Source: Bradyrhizobium sp. 186 (lineage in GTDB: Bacteria > Pseudomonadota > Alphaproteobacteria > Rhizobiales > Xanthobacteraceae). From it: 64,000 nucleotides of DNA. Position 1 is the stretch's first letter. Every line of letters begins with the position of its first letter. Below are positions 15,917-24,433 of the stretch, in pieces. The position numbers were made by a program, and so were the translations under genes. The stretch is taken from NCBI RefSeq assembly GCF_023101685.1, contig NZ_CP082164.1:7068001-7132000 (forward strand). The letters run 5' to 3'. Below the pieces are notes generated by a model. That model saw nothing but the letters and a program-made list of their open reading frames with translations. It ran no database searches and was not told the origin of the DNA.

Positions 15917-16330
15917 TTACTTCCGCTTCCGCTGCTGCTGCCCCAATCCCATCTTCTTCGCCAGTTGCGAGCGCGCCACCGCATAGTTCGGCGCGACCAT
16001 GGGATAATCGGCCGGCAGGCCCCATTTCTCGCGATATTGCTCCGGCGTCATGCTGTACTGGGTGCGCAGATGCCGCTTCAGCGACTTGAAGCGCTTGCCG
16101 TCTTCCAGACAGACCAGATAGTCCGGCGCGATCGACTTCTTCAGCGAGACCGCCGGCTTGGCCGGCTCGAGCGGCGCCTCCACGCGGCCTGACGACACCC
16201 GCACCAGCGCACCATGCACCTGGCTGATCAGGTTGGAAATCTCGGCGGCCGGCGTCGGATTGTTGCTGAGATAGGCCGACACGATGTTCGCCGTCAGCTC
16301 GATGAAATTCTTGCCCGCGGCATCCGACAT
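15917..16330 (-). CDS. mucR: MucR/Ros family transcriptional regulator with altered zinc site
   Basis: The start is ATG 16330 (MSDAAGKNFIELTANIVSAY), chosen because GGAGAAAGG lies just upstream; the longer frame has no family resemblance. The 137-residue product has the MucR N-terminal oligomerisation region and the C-terminal DNA-binding region (FKSLKRHLRTQYSMTPEQYR, EKWGLPADYPMVAPNYAVAR). In Ros the zinc ligands are CxxC and two His; here C74 and H87 remain, the second Cys is D77 (common in MucR), and the THH/THY position is Q91-Y92. MucR proteins are AT-rich-site-binding, H-NS-like regulators of exopolysaccharide, motility and symbiosis. Confidence 0.92.
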   Translation of the reverse strand: MSDAAGKNFIELTANIVSAYLSNNPTPAAEISNLISQVHGALVRVSSGRVEAPLEPAKPAVSLKKSIAPDYLVCLEDGKRFKSLKRHLRTQYSMTPEQYREKWGLPADYPMVAPNYAVARSQLAKKMGLGQQQRKRK

Positions 16331-16511
16331 GGACCCGACCTTTCTCCAACTTGCGTCTGTCTTGCGTCTCTTGAGATTCACGACGCTGAAGTATTCGATG
16401 TCAACAATACGTTCGACTGAAATGTGACGACTGACCAATATGAGCGGATGACTGCGGAGGTGACAAGAAGACGGCGCTGCACTCCGCGAATGCACTTGGC
16501 CCGCGGGCCGC

Positions 16512-17411
16512 TCAAGACCGCTGGTCGAGATGGGCGCGCAGTTCGTCGATCGAAGCAAAGCGCATCATGCCTTCCGGCATCTGCGCTTCGATCGAACCGT
16601 CGGAATAGAGCGAATAGGCCATGCCGTCGACGACGCCGGATTTGAGCACAGTGACCTGCGCCGGCTCGGCCGGCGGCAGCTCTGGCTCAGGCTGGGGCGG
16701 GACGGCCTCGAAGGTCGACGGGGTGCGCGGTGGCGGGCGCCGCGACGCCGCCGGCTCCGATGGCCGCGCGCGGTCGGGCTTCGGCCAGGCATCGTCGAAG
16801 CTCGCAGGCGGAACCTCCGGCGCGACAGGCTCCGCGGGCTCTTCGTGCGACTGCGGCGGCAGGCCGTCGGTCGCTTTTGCCTCCGCGCGCTCGCGCTCCT
16901 TGCGCGAGGTCGAGGCGAACAACAGGTTGCGCCGGCGCGGTGCTTCGGGAGCCGCAGGCGGGGGCGCTTCCGGCTCTGCCGGTAGCTCGACGCGCGGCCG
17001 CTCGCGAGCGGCTGCCTCGCTCTGCCACGGCGGCGGCGCGGCGGACGATGGCGGAGCCTGCGGATCGACTTGCATCGCCGGAGCAGGCACGGGCTCCCGC
17101 GGAGCCGTTCCAGGCATCGCGAGGCCTGAGGGCAGTACCGGCCTGACCCGAACGTCCGCCGCCGCAGTCGAACCGGCCAGCCGGCGAGCGATGCCCTTCA
17201 GCTCCAGCACCACGACGTGGAGGCCGACCAGTAACATTCCGGAGCAGACGCCGATCGTGCCGGAGATTATGAGAGTGCTGCCGAGGCTGAAATCCCTGAC
17301 GGTGTAACCGAAAAGGACCGCGAGGAGGCCCGCCACCACGGCGACGATCCCTGCGATCAGCAATGCCAAGATCATCGAACCCACCCCCGGCCGCGCACCC
17401 ATGCGCGACAC
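16512..17411 (-). CDS. Membrane protein with long Pro-rich tail
   Basis: A 299-residue protein with two transmembrane helices (about 13-36, ILALLIAGIVAVVAGLLAVL, and 46-70), a long Pro/Ala/Glu-rich region (about 90-250) and a conserved-looking C-terminal piece (VTVLKSGVVDGMAYSLYSDG, SIEAQMPEGMMRFASIDELR). The C-terminal segment may be the functional part, exposed in the cytoplasm. No family is recognised with certainty. An alternative start is the ATG at 17375. It is co-oriented with mucR, which begins 182 bases further on. Confidence 0.7.
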   Translation of the reverse strand: MSRMGARPGVGSMILALLIAGIVAVVAGLLAVLFGYTVRDFSLGSTLIISGTIGVCSGMLLVGLHVVVLELKGIARRLAGSTAAADVRVRPVLPSGLAMPGTAPREPVPAPAMQVDPQAPPSSAAPPPWQSEAAARERPRVELPAEPEAPPPAAPEAPRRRNLLFASTSRKERERAEAKATDGLPPQSHEEPAEPVAPEVPPASFDDAWPKPDRARPSEPAASRRPPPRTPSTFEAVPPQPEPELPPAEPAQVTVLKSGVVDGMAYSLYSDGSIEAQMPEGMMRFASIDELRAHLDQRS

Positions 17412-17687
17412 CCGTTACGCCACGATACCGTCATACGGTGTTCCTCGCCAACGGCCAATTATGGGCAACGTTCCTAAAGGGAAGGAAATCAGGGACTTAT
17501 TCACATTCCCTTCAGCTACGGCCCCCTACGGTTAGTGTTCTCCGAGTTGCAAGGATTTGCTGCGTCGCATCAGGAATTTAGCCATAATGCCCAATTACTT
17601 GGTAATGGAACTGCGCTATAGGGATTCCGGGGAACAGGCCCATGCGCACCAGCAGGGCCGAGAGGGGATTCCGGGTCACCAATAGCC

Positions 17688-19337
17688 ATGACATCCATCA
17701 CGACTTCGGCGATCGACACGCCTCTCCGGCGCTCGGTCGAACGGACTTGCGACGATCTCGCCATGCTGGTGCTGGCTGCGGTCGCCGTCATTGCAGGCTT
17801 GACCTTCCGTGACTACGGGCTCGGCTGGGATGATTACACCCACGCCGAATATGCCGACCTGCTGCTGCGCATGTTCGGTTCCGGCTTCAAGGACACCGCG
17901 GCGCTCTCCTTCGCCAACCTCTATATGTACGGCGGCGGCTTCGACATGGTCGCAGCCCTCCTGCACAAAGTCATTCCGCTCGAGCTGTTCGAGACGCGCC
18001 GTCTGCTCGGCGCCATGGTCGGCGTGGTCGGGCTTGCGGTGACATGGCGACTCGGCCGCCGCATCGGTGGCCCGCTTGCCGGTCTCGCGACGCTGCTGCT
18101 GCTTGCGCTATGCCCGATCTTCTACGGCCACATGTTCATGAACCCGAAGGATGCGCCCTTCGCAGTATCGATGATCATCCTGATGCTCGGCCTCGTGCGG
18201 CTCGCCGAAGAATATCCGCAGCCCTCGCCGCGCACGATCCTGATCGTCGGCCTCGGCGCCGGCCTGGCGATCGGCTCGCGCATTCTCGGCGGGCTCGCGC
18301 TGGTCTACGCCGTGATCGGCTTCATCCCGCTGTTCCTGGAGGAACTGCGCACCGAGGGCCTTCGCGAGTCGGTCCGCCGCTTCGCCCATGTCGTCTACAT
18401 CCTGCTGCCCGGCCTCGTGCTCGGCTACCTCGTCATGGGCCTGATCTGGCCGTGGTCGATCATGGAGCCCGGCAATCCCTTCGAGGCTTTGACCTACTTC
18501 TCGCACTTCTTCGAGAAGCCCTGGAAGGAGATGTTCGACGGCGCGATCGTGTCCGTGCCCGACATGCCCTGGTCCTATCTGCCGACGCTTTTCGCGCTTC
18601 AGCTTCCGGAAGTGATGCTGGTGCTGATGGTCGGCGCCGTGATCGGCACCTTAGCGCTGCTGCCGCGACGCGAGGTCCCGGCGCGCCGCAAGACCATCCT
18701 CCTGATGCTGACGCTCGCAGCGACCCTGCCGCTCGCGATCGCGATGGTGAAGCGGCCGGCGCTCTACAACGGTATCCGCCATTTCGTCTTCGTGATCCCG
18801 CCGATGGCGGTGCTCGGCGGCGTCGCTTTCGGCTGGGTCATGGAGCGCCTGCGCGCCAACCACCGCACCTGGCAGCCGGTCGTGCTCGCCACCTTCTGCT
18901 TCGGGCTGGCGCTGTCGCTCGCCGAGATGATCCGGCTGCATCCGTATCAATACACCCATTTTAACCACATCGCCGGCACCGTGCGCGGCGCCGACGACCG
19001 CTTCATGCTGGACTATTGGGGCCTGGCGCTGAAGCAGGCTTCCGACGAATTGCGCGAGCAGATCGTCGAGCGGCAGGAAGTGGCGCCGGGCAATCGCAAA
19101 TGGAAGGTCGCGGTGTGCGGCCCGCAGCGCCCTGCCCAGGTCGCGCTCGGCCCCGACTTCACCATCGGCTGGGATTCCAATGCGGCCGATTTCGCGATGA
19201 CGCTCGGCGAGTTCTACTGCAAGGGCCTCACCGCGCCGGTCCTGGTCGAGATCAAGCGCGACGACGTGGTGTTCGCCCGCGTCTACGACATCCGCGGCCG
19301 CAGCATTTCCAGCCTGCTGTCGATCCCGGCGCCGTAA
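17688..19337 (+). CDS. GT39/ArnT-like membrane glycosyltransferase
   Basis: A 549-residue polytopic protein with about 10-12 hydrophobic helices. The first extracytoplasmic loop carries the acidic motif FRDYGLGWDDYTH (D42, D48, D49), typical of GT-C enzymes that use polyprenyl-phosphate sugars, and MFMNPKDAPFAVSMIILML follows. The C-terminal part (about 430-549) is soluble and probably periplasmic. Family GT39 includes protein O-mannosyltransferases and ArnT lipid A modifiers; the acceptor here is unknown. The gene stands alone, with a palindromic repeat immediately downstream. Confidence 0.75.
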   Translation: MTSITTSAIDTPLRRSVERTCDDLAMLVLAAVAVIAGLTFRDYGLGWDDYTHAEYADLLLRMFGSGFKDTAALSFANLYMYGGGFDMVAALLHKVIPLELFETRRLLGAMVGVVGLAVTWRLGRRIGGPLAGLATLLLLALCPIFYGHMFMNPKDAPFAVSMIILMLGLVRLAEEYPQPSPRTILIVGLGAGLAIGSRILGGLALVYAVIGFIPLFLEELRTEGLRESVRRFAHVVYILLPGLVLGYLVMGLIWPWSIMEPGNPFEALTYFSHFFEKPWKEMFDGAIVSVPDMPWSYLPTLFALQLPEVMLVLMVGAVIGTLALLPRREVPARRKTILLMLTLAATLPLAIAMVKRPALYNGIRHFVFVIPPMAVLGGVAFGWVMERLRANHRTWQPVVLATFCFGLALSLAEMIRLHPYQYTHFNHIAGTVRGADDRFMLDYWGLALKQASDELREQIVERQEVAPGNRKWKVAVCGPQRPAQVALGPDFTIGWDSNAADFAMTLGEFYCKGLTAPVLVEIKRDDVVFARVYDIRGRSISSLLSIPAP

Positions 19338-19354
19338 TATCCTTCTCCTGATCC

Positions 19355-19430
19355 GTAGCCCGGAGCAGCGAAGCGAAATCCGGGGACCTCACGGCTTCCT
19401 GCATTTCGCTGCGCTCCATGCGGGCTACGC
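19355..19430. repeat. Palindromic intergenic repeat (CGTAGCCCG...CGGGCTACG)
   Basis: CGTAGCCCG at 19355 is matched by CGGGCTACG ending at 19430, with internal complementary segments GCAGCGAAGCGAAAT and ATTTCGCTGCGCTCC. It lies between two convergently unrelated plus-strand genes. Elements of this sequence are frequent in Bradyrhizobium intergenic DNA, as I remember. Confidence 0.75.
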
Positions 19431-19518
19431 TGAACTGCCGCGCTTTGTGCGCCTTGCTGGCAGCCCGCAGCAGGACTAGGCTCCCTCCCCGCAACAACGA
19501 TGTTCGGAGAGATTTGCC

Positions 19519-20298
19519 ATGTCGCCAGCGGAAGCACGCCGGAGGGAAGTGCCGTCGAACATGACGGAGGCCGAGTGGCAGCAACGGGTCAATCTCGCCG
19601 CCTGCTATCGCCTCGTCGCGCTGTACGGCTGGGACGATCTGGTCGACACCCACATCTCCGCGCGCGTGCCCGGCCCCGAGCATCACTTCCTCATCAATCC
19701 CTACGGGCTGATGTTTGACGAGATCACGGCGTCGAGCCTCGTCAAGGTCGATCTGCACGGCAACCAGCTCTCCGAGAGCGAATACAGCATCAACCCGGCC
19801 GGCTTCACCATCCATTCGGCGATCCACGAGGTGCGCGAGGACGCGATCTGCGTGTTGCATCTCCACACGCTCGACGGCACCGCGGTGTCGAGCAGCGCCG
19901 AGGGCCTGCTGCCACTGAACCAGACGGCGCAGCTCGTCACCCACGACCTCGCCTATCACGACTATGAAGGCATCGCGCTCGACCACGACGAGCGGCCGCG
20001 CCTCCAGAAGGACCTCGGCGACCACAACCACATGCTGCTGCGCAACCACGGCACGATGACGGTCGGCCGCTCGGTCGCTTCGGCCTTCGAGCGCATGTAT
20101 CACCTCGAGCGCGCCTGCTCGATGCAGGTGCGCACGCGCGCGCTGGGCACGCCGGTCTATCCGGTCGACGACGTCGCGATCGACAAGAACACCGAGCTGC
20201 TCGCCAACCGCGACCGCGCCGAGCTGCGCGCGACCAATTTGGTGTGGCCGCCGCTGCTGCGCAAGCTGGACCGCGTCAATCCCGGCTACCGGTCTTGA
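19519..20298 (+). CDS. Class II aldolase/adducin domain protein
   Basis: A 259-residue protein of the class II aldolase/adducin family. The metal site is formed by His residues in CVLHLHTLDGTAVSSSAEGL and LLRNHGTMTVGRSVASAFER, and the N-terminal LYGWDDLVDTHISARVPGPE is typical. Characterised members act on sugar phosphates such as fuculose-1-phosphate, but many members of this length are uncharacterised and lie outside sugar pathways. No sugar genes surround it, so the substrate is unknown. A strong terminator follows at 20355-20385. Confidence 0.88.
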   Translation: MSPAEARRREVPSNMTEAEWQQRVNLAACYRLVALYGWDDLVDTHISARVPGPEHHFLINPYGLMFDEITASSLVKVDLHGNQLSESEYSINPAGFTIHSAIHEVREDAICVLHLHTLDGTAVSSSAEGLLPLNQTAQLVTHDLAYHDYEGIALDHDERPRLQKDLGDHNHMLLRNHGTMTVGRSVASAFERMYHLERACSMQVRTRALGTPVYPVDDVAIDKNTELLANRDRAELRATNLVWPPLLRKLDRVNPGYRS

Positions 20299-20354
20299 GA
20301 TTTTCGGGATTTTGTGTAGGGTAGGCGTCAACACCCTCTGCACGTTCTGGAATG

Positions 20355-20385
20355 AAACGCCGCCCAATTCCGGGCGGCGTTTTTA
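20355..20385 (+). terminator. Rho-independent terminator
   Basis: AAACGCCGCCC (20355-20365) and GGGCGGCGTTT (20372-20382) form a perfect 11-bp stem around AATTCC, followed by a run of T. It ends transcription of the class II aldolase gene. Confidence 0.88.
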
Positions 20386-20429
20386 TTTGCGACGACATCG
20401 TCGCCCATGAACAAGTCTGTCAGCGTGGA

Positions 20430-20996
20430 TCAATTCCTCGTTCCGGTTAGGTCGAGATAGCGCATGCACTTGGCTTCTAAATCCGGGTACGCCGCGTACT
20501 GGACCACAAATTCTTCCAACGGCGGATGGAAGTCCTTCAGAAACTTGAAGCTCGAAATCAGATAGTTTGTCTCGTAGGCAATTTTTCGCGGATCTCGGAG
20601 GATGCTCTTATCCGTCCTTTCCCTTCTGAGATCAGAGAACCCGCTTAGACTCGAGATGTCGATGCTATCCAATACCGTCCGATATTTTGCATAAAATCTT
20701 GCGTGAACAAAATTGTAGCAATCTTGATTTAGGCGCCCCTCTGCGCGGAGATCTGATGGACCTGGATTCGACCGTATTTTCCGTCGAAATTCGTCAAAAA
20801 TCGAACTGAAGCCGGGTTCAATCTTGACGCTCGCTGCTACCATTTCCTGAATTTCTCGATCATGAGTTCGCGCAAACTCGTCAGCGGCTCCAACAACGGA
20901 CAGCCAAGAACACGAGACTATCGCGGCGGCCAATAGCCAAGCGCGCCAGACCCGGTACAGCAGTGATCGACACGAAATTGTCCCGCTCCGTGTCAC
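20430..20996 (-). CDS. Hypothetical exported protein, AT-rich, probably acquired
   Basis: The start is placed at ATG 20996 (MVTRSGTISCRSLLYRVWRA), giving 188 residues with a hydrophobic signal segment (WLLAAAIVSCSWLSVVGA). An ATG 17 codons earlier is possible. The mature part is charged and helical with Cys residues (RLNQDCYNFVHARFYAKYRT, LEAKCMRYLDL). Codon use is clearly AT-richer than in neighbouring genes (many ATA, TTT, AAT), pointing to horizontal transfer. No family recognised. Confidence 0.6.
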   Translation of the reverse strand: MTRSGTISCRSLLYRVWRAWLLAAAIVSCSWLSVVGAADEFARTHDREIQEMVAASVKIEPGFSSIFDEFRRKIRSNPGPSDLRAEGRLNQDCYNFVHARFYAKYRTVLDSIDISSLSGFSDLRRERTDKSILRDPRKIAYETNYLISSFKFLKDFHPPLEEFVVQYAAYPDLEAKCMRYLDLTGTRN

Positions 20997-21083
20997 CATC
21001 CACTCTCCAATTACAATCGACGCGTTCACAGCGCAGAACCCGGGCACTGCATCAGCTTGCTTGGCCGGGCCGGGATTGCTTGG

Positions 21084-21494
21084 TCATTCGCAGGTGACAG
21101 CCGTTGCTTCGATCTCAACCCGTGCGGAAGCTGGCGAGAGTCCGCTGACCTGGACGAGCGTACTTGCGGGGCGGATTTGATCAAAAAACTCCGAATGGGC
21201 GCGGGCAACATGCTGAGTGTCCCCGATGTCAATCACATACACCACCGTACGAACGACGTGTCGCATGTCTGCTCCGATCTCCGCCAGCGCATCGGCTATG
21301 ATTGCCAAGGCAGCCTTGGCCTGCACGTAGGCATCACCGCTCAGTTGCGGCTGGCGTGCCGTCGTACCTGATACATAGATTTGATTTCCCACGCGGACGG
21401 CTCGCGAGTACCCGTATGCGTCTTCAAAGGCGTAGCCGGACGAAATATTCTGCCTAGCATTACAGTTGCTTTGTTTGCGGGCTTCTGAATCCAT
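21084..21494 (-). CDS. ridA: RidA family protein with its 5' end replaced by IS701 sequence
   Basis: The body is a RidA/YjgF-like enamine/imine deaminase (ARQNISSGYAFEDAYGYSRA, VGNQIYVSGTTARQPQLSGD, the arginine-bearing RPASTLVQVSGLSPASARVE). The family removes reactive 2-aminoacrylate-type intermediates. The IS701-family element ends at 21458, inside the first codons. The frame stays open into the element, where an ATG at 21494 could start a 136-residue fusion (MDSEARKQSNCN before ARQNISSG), but without a ribosome binding site. The original start, TTG-TCT with an AGGAG seven bases upstream, is found intact at the other side of the element (22898-22912). Expression is therefore doubtful, although the domain is complete. 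Confidence 0.8.
   Translation of the reverse strand: MDSEARKQSNCNARQNISSGYAFEDAYGYSRAVRVGNQIYVSGTTARQPQLSGDAYVQAKAALAIIADALAEIGADMRHVVRTVVYVIDIGDTQHVARAHSEFFDQIRPASTLVQVSGLSPASARVEIEATAVTCE
21454..21457. repeat. IS target-site duplication, left copy (CTAG)
   Basis: CTAG borders the left inverted repeat and recurs at 22893-22896 beyond the right inverted repeat. A 4-bp duplication of this type fits the IS701 family. Confidence 0.8.
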
Positions 21495-22892
21495 GGGCAA
21501 CCATGATTCGAATGTCGTGGACGCGGGCCGCGTCGGTTGAGGAGACGCTTGCGTTGTGGGCGGCGTCGCTTCGAGAGATCAAGCAACGGATACGTCCGTT
21601 GTTCACGCAAGAGCGTGTGGCGACGAATGCAGGCTTGTTCCTGGAAGGTCTGCTCGGAGATGAGCAGCGCAAGACCGGCTGGATGCGCGCGGAGGCGGCT
21701 GGCGATCCTGGCCCATGGCGTCAGCAGGCGATCCTGGGTCGTGGAGATTGGGACGCTGATGCCCTGCGCGACATCGTCCGGGACTATGTCATCGAGCACT
21801 TGGCGGATGACGATGCGGTGCTGGTGATCGACGAGACCGGCTTTCTCAAGCAGGGTAAGGCCTCATGCGGAGTGGCACGGCAATACACTGGTTCGGCAGG
21901 GAAGATTACGAACTGCCAGATCGGCGTCTTCGCTACCTACGTTTCGCGTCATGGTCATGCGTTCATCGATCGCGCGTTGTATCTTCCGAAGGAATGGACT
22001 GACGATCCAGATCGTCTGGAAGCCGCATATGTGCCTGCCGATGTCGGCTTTGCGACCAAACCAAAGCTTGCGACGAGAATGATCGCACGTGCGATAGCCG
22101 CGTCTGTACCATTCAAGTGGGTTGCCGGTGACACGGTCTACGGTGTTGGCGATATCGAACAGCAGCTACGGCGGGCAGGCAAAGGCTATGTGCTCGGGGT
22201 CAGCAGCTCTCATGTCTTCCGATCCTGGGGCAAGCGACAGCCGGTCGCCGGCAAGGCCGAAGACATCGCCCGGACGCGGCGCCCGTCCGACTGGAAGCGC
22301 TTGTCGGCGGGAGCCGGAACCAAAGGACCGAGGCTGCATGACTGGTGTTATCTCGAACTGGCCGATCTCGAGGTCGAGCAGTTCAACAGCGCAAATGATG
22401 GTTTATGGACGCGCGGTCTGCTGATCCGTCGCCATATCGCCGATGGCGATCTCGCCTTCTTCACCACCTGGTGCCCAGCGGGAACATCAATTGAAACGCT
22501 GGTCGCGGTCGAAGGCCATCGATGGGCGATCGAGGACAGCTTTGAAACCGCGAAAAACGAGTTCGGGCTCGATCACAACGAGAGCAGATCCTGGCATGGC
22601 TGGCATCGCCACGTGTCCCTGGTGATGCTCGCCTTCGCCATGATGGCGGCGATCCGCCATCGCGCCAATCCGCCACCGCCCAAAAAAACCAAACGCCGCC
22701 CCCCGGCAAAAGCCAAAGCACACCCACGCCGCCGCTGATCCGTTGGTCAATCCAGGAAATCCGCCGCATCGCCATCAGGCTTGCTCGAAAGCGGATCCAA
22801 CCCGCGCATGTCATCGCATGGTCATTCTGGCGCAGAGCTCACCAGGCTGCCGCTCAGCGCGCGCATCTCAAAGCAAAACGGCAACTGTAATG
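21458..22892. mobile_element. IS701-family insertion sequence, complete
   Basis: The element is 1435 bp. The left end reads CATTACAGTTGC, and the right end is its exact reverse complement (GCAACTGTAATG, 22881-22892); the repeats continue imperfectly with Gs and Ts beyond the first 12 bases. Both ends are flanked by CTAG. A single intact transposase gene fills the element. The insertion splits a ridA gene after its second codon. Intact ends, target duplication and transposase indicate a recent, probably still mobile copy. Confidence 0.9.
21503..22738 (+). CDS. IS701-family DDE transposase
   Basis: A 411-residue transposase with the DDE-type core: VLVIDETGFLKQGKASCGVA (first Asp), FKWVAGDTVYGVGDIEQQLR (second Asp) and a C-terminal RWAIEDSFETAKNEFGLDHN (Glu). 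The tail is strongly basic (PPPKKTKRRPPAKAKAHPRR). The start could be ATG 21503 or ATG 21512. It carries out cut-and-paste movement of the surrounding element. The frame is undamaged. Confidence 0.92.
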   Translation: MIRMSWTRAASVEETLALWAASLREIKQRIRPLFTQERVATNAGLFLEGLLGDEQRKTGWMRAEAAGDPGPWRQQAILGRGDWDADALRDIVRDYVIEHLADDDAVLVIDETGFLKQGKASCGVARQYTGSAGKITNCQIGVFATYVSRHGHAFIDRALYLPKEWTDDPDRLEAAYVPADVGFATKPKLATRMIARAIAASVPFKWVAGDTVYGVGDIEQQLRRAGKGYVLGVSSSHVFRSWGKRQPVAGKAEDIARTRRPSDWKRLSAGAGTKGPRLHDWCYLELADLEVEQFNSANDGLWTRGLLIRRHIADGDLAFFTTWCPAGTSIETLVAVEGHRWAIEDSFETAKNEFGLDHNESRSWHGWHRHVSLVMLAFAMMAAIRHRANPPPPKKTKRRPPAKAKAHPRRR

Positions 22893-22912
22893 CTAGACAA
22901 GCGACAGCTCCT
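22893..22912 (-). promoter_or_regulatory. Original ridA start and ribosome binding site, stranded by the IS
   Basis: On the minus strand AGGAG (22912-22908) lies seven bases before TTG (22900-22898) and TCT. Joining across the duplicated CTAG gives TTG-TCT-AGG-CAG-AAT, that is (M)SRQNISSG, the normal beginning of a RidA protein of this type. This shows that the coding start of ridA now sits 1.4 kb from the rest of the gene. The first copy base of the right target duplication is included. Confidence 0.7.
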
Positions 22913-22925
22913 GCATCTGACCCGC

Positions 22926-22987
22926 CGGGTGCCCAACATCATAGGGGGTGGTGGGCACGGCGCTTTGCGCCTTTGCGCACCCTACGC
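22926..22987. repeat. Palindromic intergenic repeat (GGGTGCCC/GCGCACCC type)
   Basis: GGGTGCCCAACATC and GGTGGGCACGGCG, followed by GCGCCTTTGCGCACCCTACG, form nested hairpins between the M20 peptidase stop and the stranded ridA start. Sequences of this type recur in Bradyrhizobium genomes as I remember; only one copy is seen here. Confidence 0.55.
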
Positions 22988-22999
22988 ATCGCCACGCGG

Positions 23000-24394
23000 T
23001 CACTTCACCTCCGCCAGCGCGGCGAGGATGCGGGCCCAGGAGCGGATGCCCTTCTGGAAGCTTCTGAGGTCGTATTTCTCGTTCGGCGAATGGATGTTGT
23101 CGTCGTCGAGCCCGAAGCCGACGAGCAGCGAGTCCAGCCCAAGCGTGCGTTTGAAGTCGGCGACGATCGGGATCGAGGCACCCGACCCCATCAGCACGGT
23201 CTCCTTGCCCCATTCCTCGGTCAGCGCCGTCTTCGCAGCGGCGAGCGGCTTCATGTTCCAGTCGAGCGCGACCGCGGGCGCGGCGGAATGGTCGCCGAAC
23301 TCGACCTTGCAGTCTCCCGGAATCCGCGCCGACACGTAATCGCGGAAGGCCTTGCGGATCTTTGCAGGATCCTGCCCCTCGACCAGGCGGAACGACACCT
23401 TCGCCGATGCATGCGACGGGATCACCGTCTTCGAGCCCTCCCCGATATAGCCGCCCCAGATGCCGTTGACGTCGCAGGTCGGGCGTGAGGACGCCTGCTC
23501 GATCAGGAGCCGGCCCTTTTCGCCGGCCGGGATCGACAGGCCGATCGGCTTGAGGAACATCTCCGGCGTCAGGTTGAGCTTCTTCCACTGCTCCAGGATA
23601 TCGGGCGGCAGATCTTTCACGCCGTCATAGAAGCCGGGAATGGTGATGCGGTTGTCGTCGTCGAACAACCCGCCGAGAATTTTGGTCAGCACCCGGATCG
23701 GGTTCATCGCCGAGCCGCCGAACACGCCGGAATGCAGGTCGCGATTGGCGGCGGTGATCTTCACCTCTTCGTAGAGCAGGCCGCGCAGCGAGGTGGTGAT
23801 CGCCGGCGTGTTGCGATCCCACATGCCGGTGTCGCAGACCAGCACGTAGTCGGCTTTGAACTCGTCCTTGTTGGCCTCGATGAACGGCACAAAATTCTTC
23901 GAGCCGACCTCCTCCTCACCTTCGATCAGGAAGGTGATGTCGATCGGCAGCGATCCCGTCACTTTCTTCCAGGCGCGGCAGGCCTCGACGAAGGTCATCA
24001 CCTGCCCCTTGTCGTCCTCGGCGCCGCGCGCGACGATGATCTTGCGGCCGTCGGCATGGTCGGTGATCACAGGCTCGAACGGCGGACGGTGCCAGAGCTC
24101 GAGCGGATCGACCGGCTGCACGTCATAATGGCCGTAGAACAGCACATGCGGCCGCCCGCCCGCGACCGTCTTGCCGACGACCGCGGGATGGCCGGCAGTC
24201 GGCCTCACCTCGGTCGCGACGCCGAGGCTCGCGATGTCCTTGGCGAGATGCTCGGCCGCTGCCTTGCACTCGGCGGCGAAGGCCGTATCCGCGGAGATCG
24301 ACTTGATCCGCAACAACGAGAACAGACGCTCCAGGCTGTTGTCGAAGTCCTTGTCGATGTGGTCGAGCACGGATTGAAGCTGCGCGTTGGCCAT
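23000..24394 (-). CDS. M20 family metallopeptidase (dipeptidase-like)
   Basis: A 464-residue cytoplasmic M20 peptidase. Metal ligands and catalytic residues are visible in VLFYGHYDVQPVDPLELWHR, VARGAEDDKGQVMTFVEACR and FLIEGEEEVGSKNFVPFIEA; a dimerisation (lid) domain follows in the middle and the late metal-binding part ends with LDDDNIHSPNEKYDLRSFQK. The length and motifs fit the dipeptidase/acetylornithine deacetylase group usually annotated as M20 dipeptidases. Before the IS insertion it was followed by ridA about 100 bases downstream on the same strand. The specific peptide substrate is not known. Confidence 0.92.
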   Translation of the reverse strand: MANAQLQSVLDHIDKDFDNSLERLFSLLRIKSISADTAFAAECKAAAEHLAKDIASLGVATEVRPTAGHPAVVGKTVAGGRPHVLFYGHYDVQPVDPLELWHRPPFEPVITDHADGRKIIVARGAEDDKGQVMTFVEACRAWKKVTGSLPIDITFLIEGEEEVGSKNFVPFIEANKDEFKADYVLVCDTGMWDRNTPAITTSLRGLLYEEVKITAANRDLHSGVFGGSAMNPIRVLTKILGGLFDDDNRITIPGFYDGVKDLPPDILEQWKKLNLTPEMFLKPIGLSIPAGEKGRLLIEQASSRPTCDVNGIWGGYIGEGSKTVIPSHASAKVSFRLVEGQDPAKIRKAFRDYVSARIPGDCKVEFGDHSAAPAVALDWNMKPLAAAKTALTEEWGKETVLMGSGASIPIVADFKRTLGLDSLLVGFGLDDDNIHSPNEKYDLRSFQKGIRSWARILAALAEVK

Positions 24395-24433
24395 GGTCGT
24401 GTTCCCGTCGTTTGAAGCTCAAGAAATCGGGTC

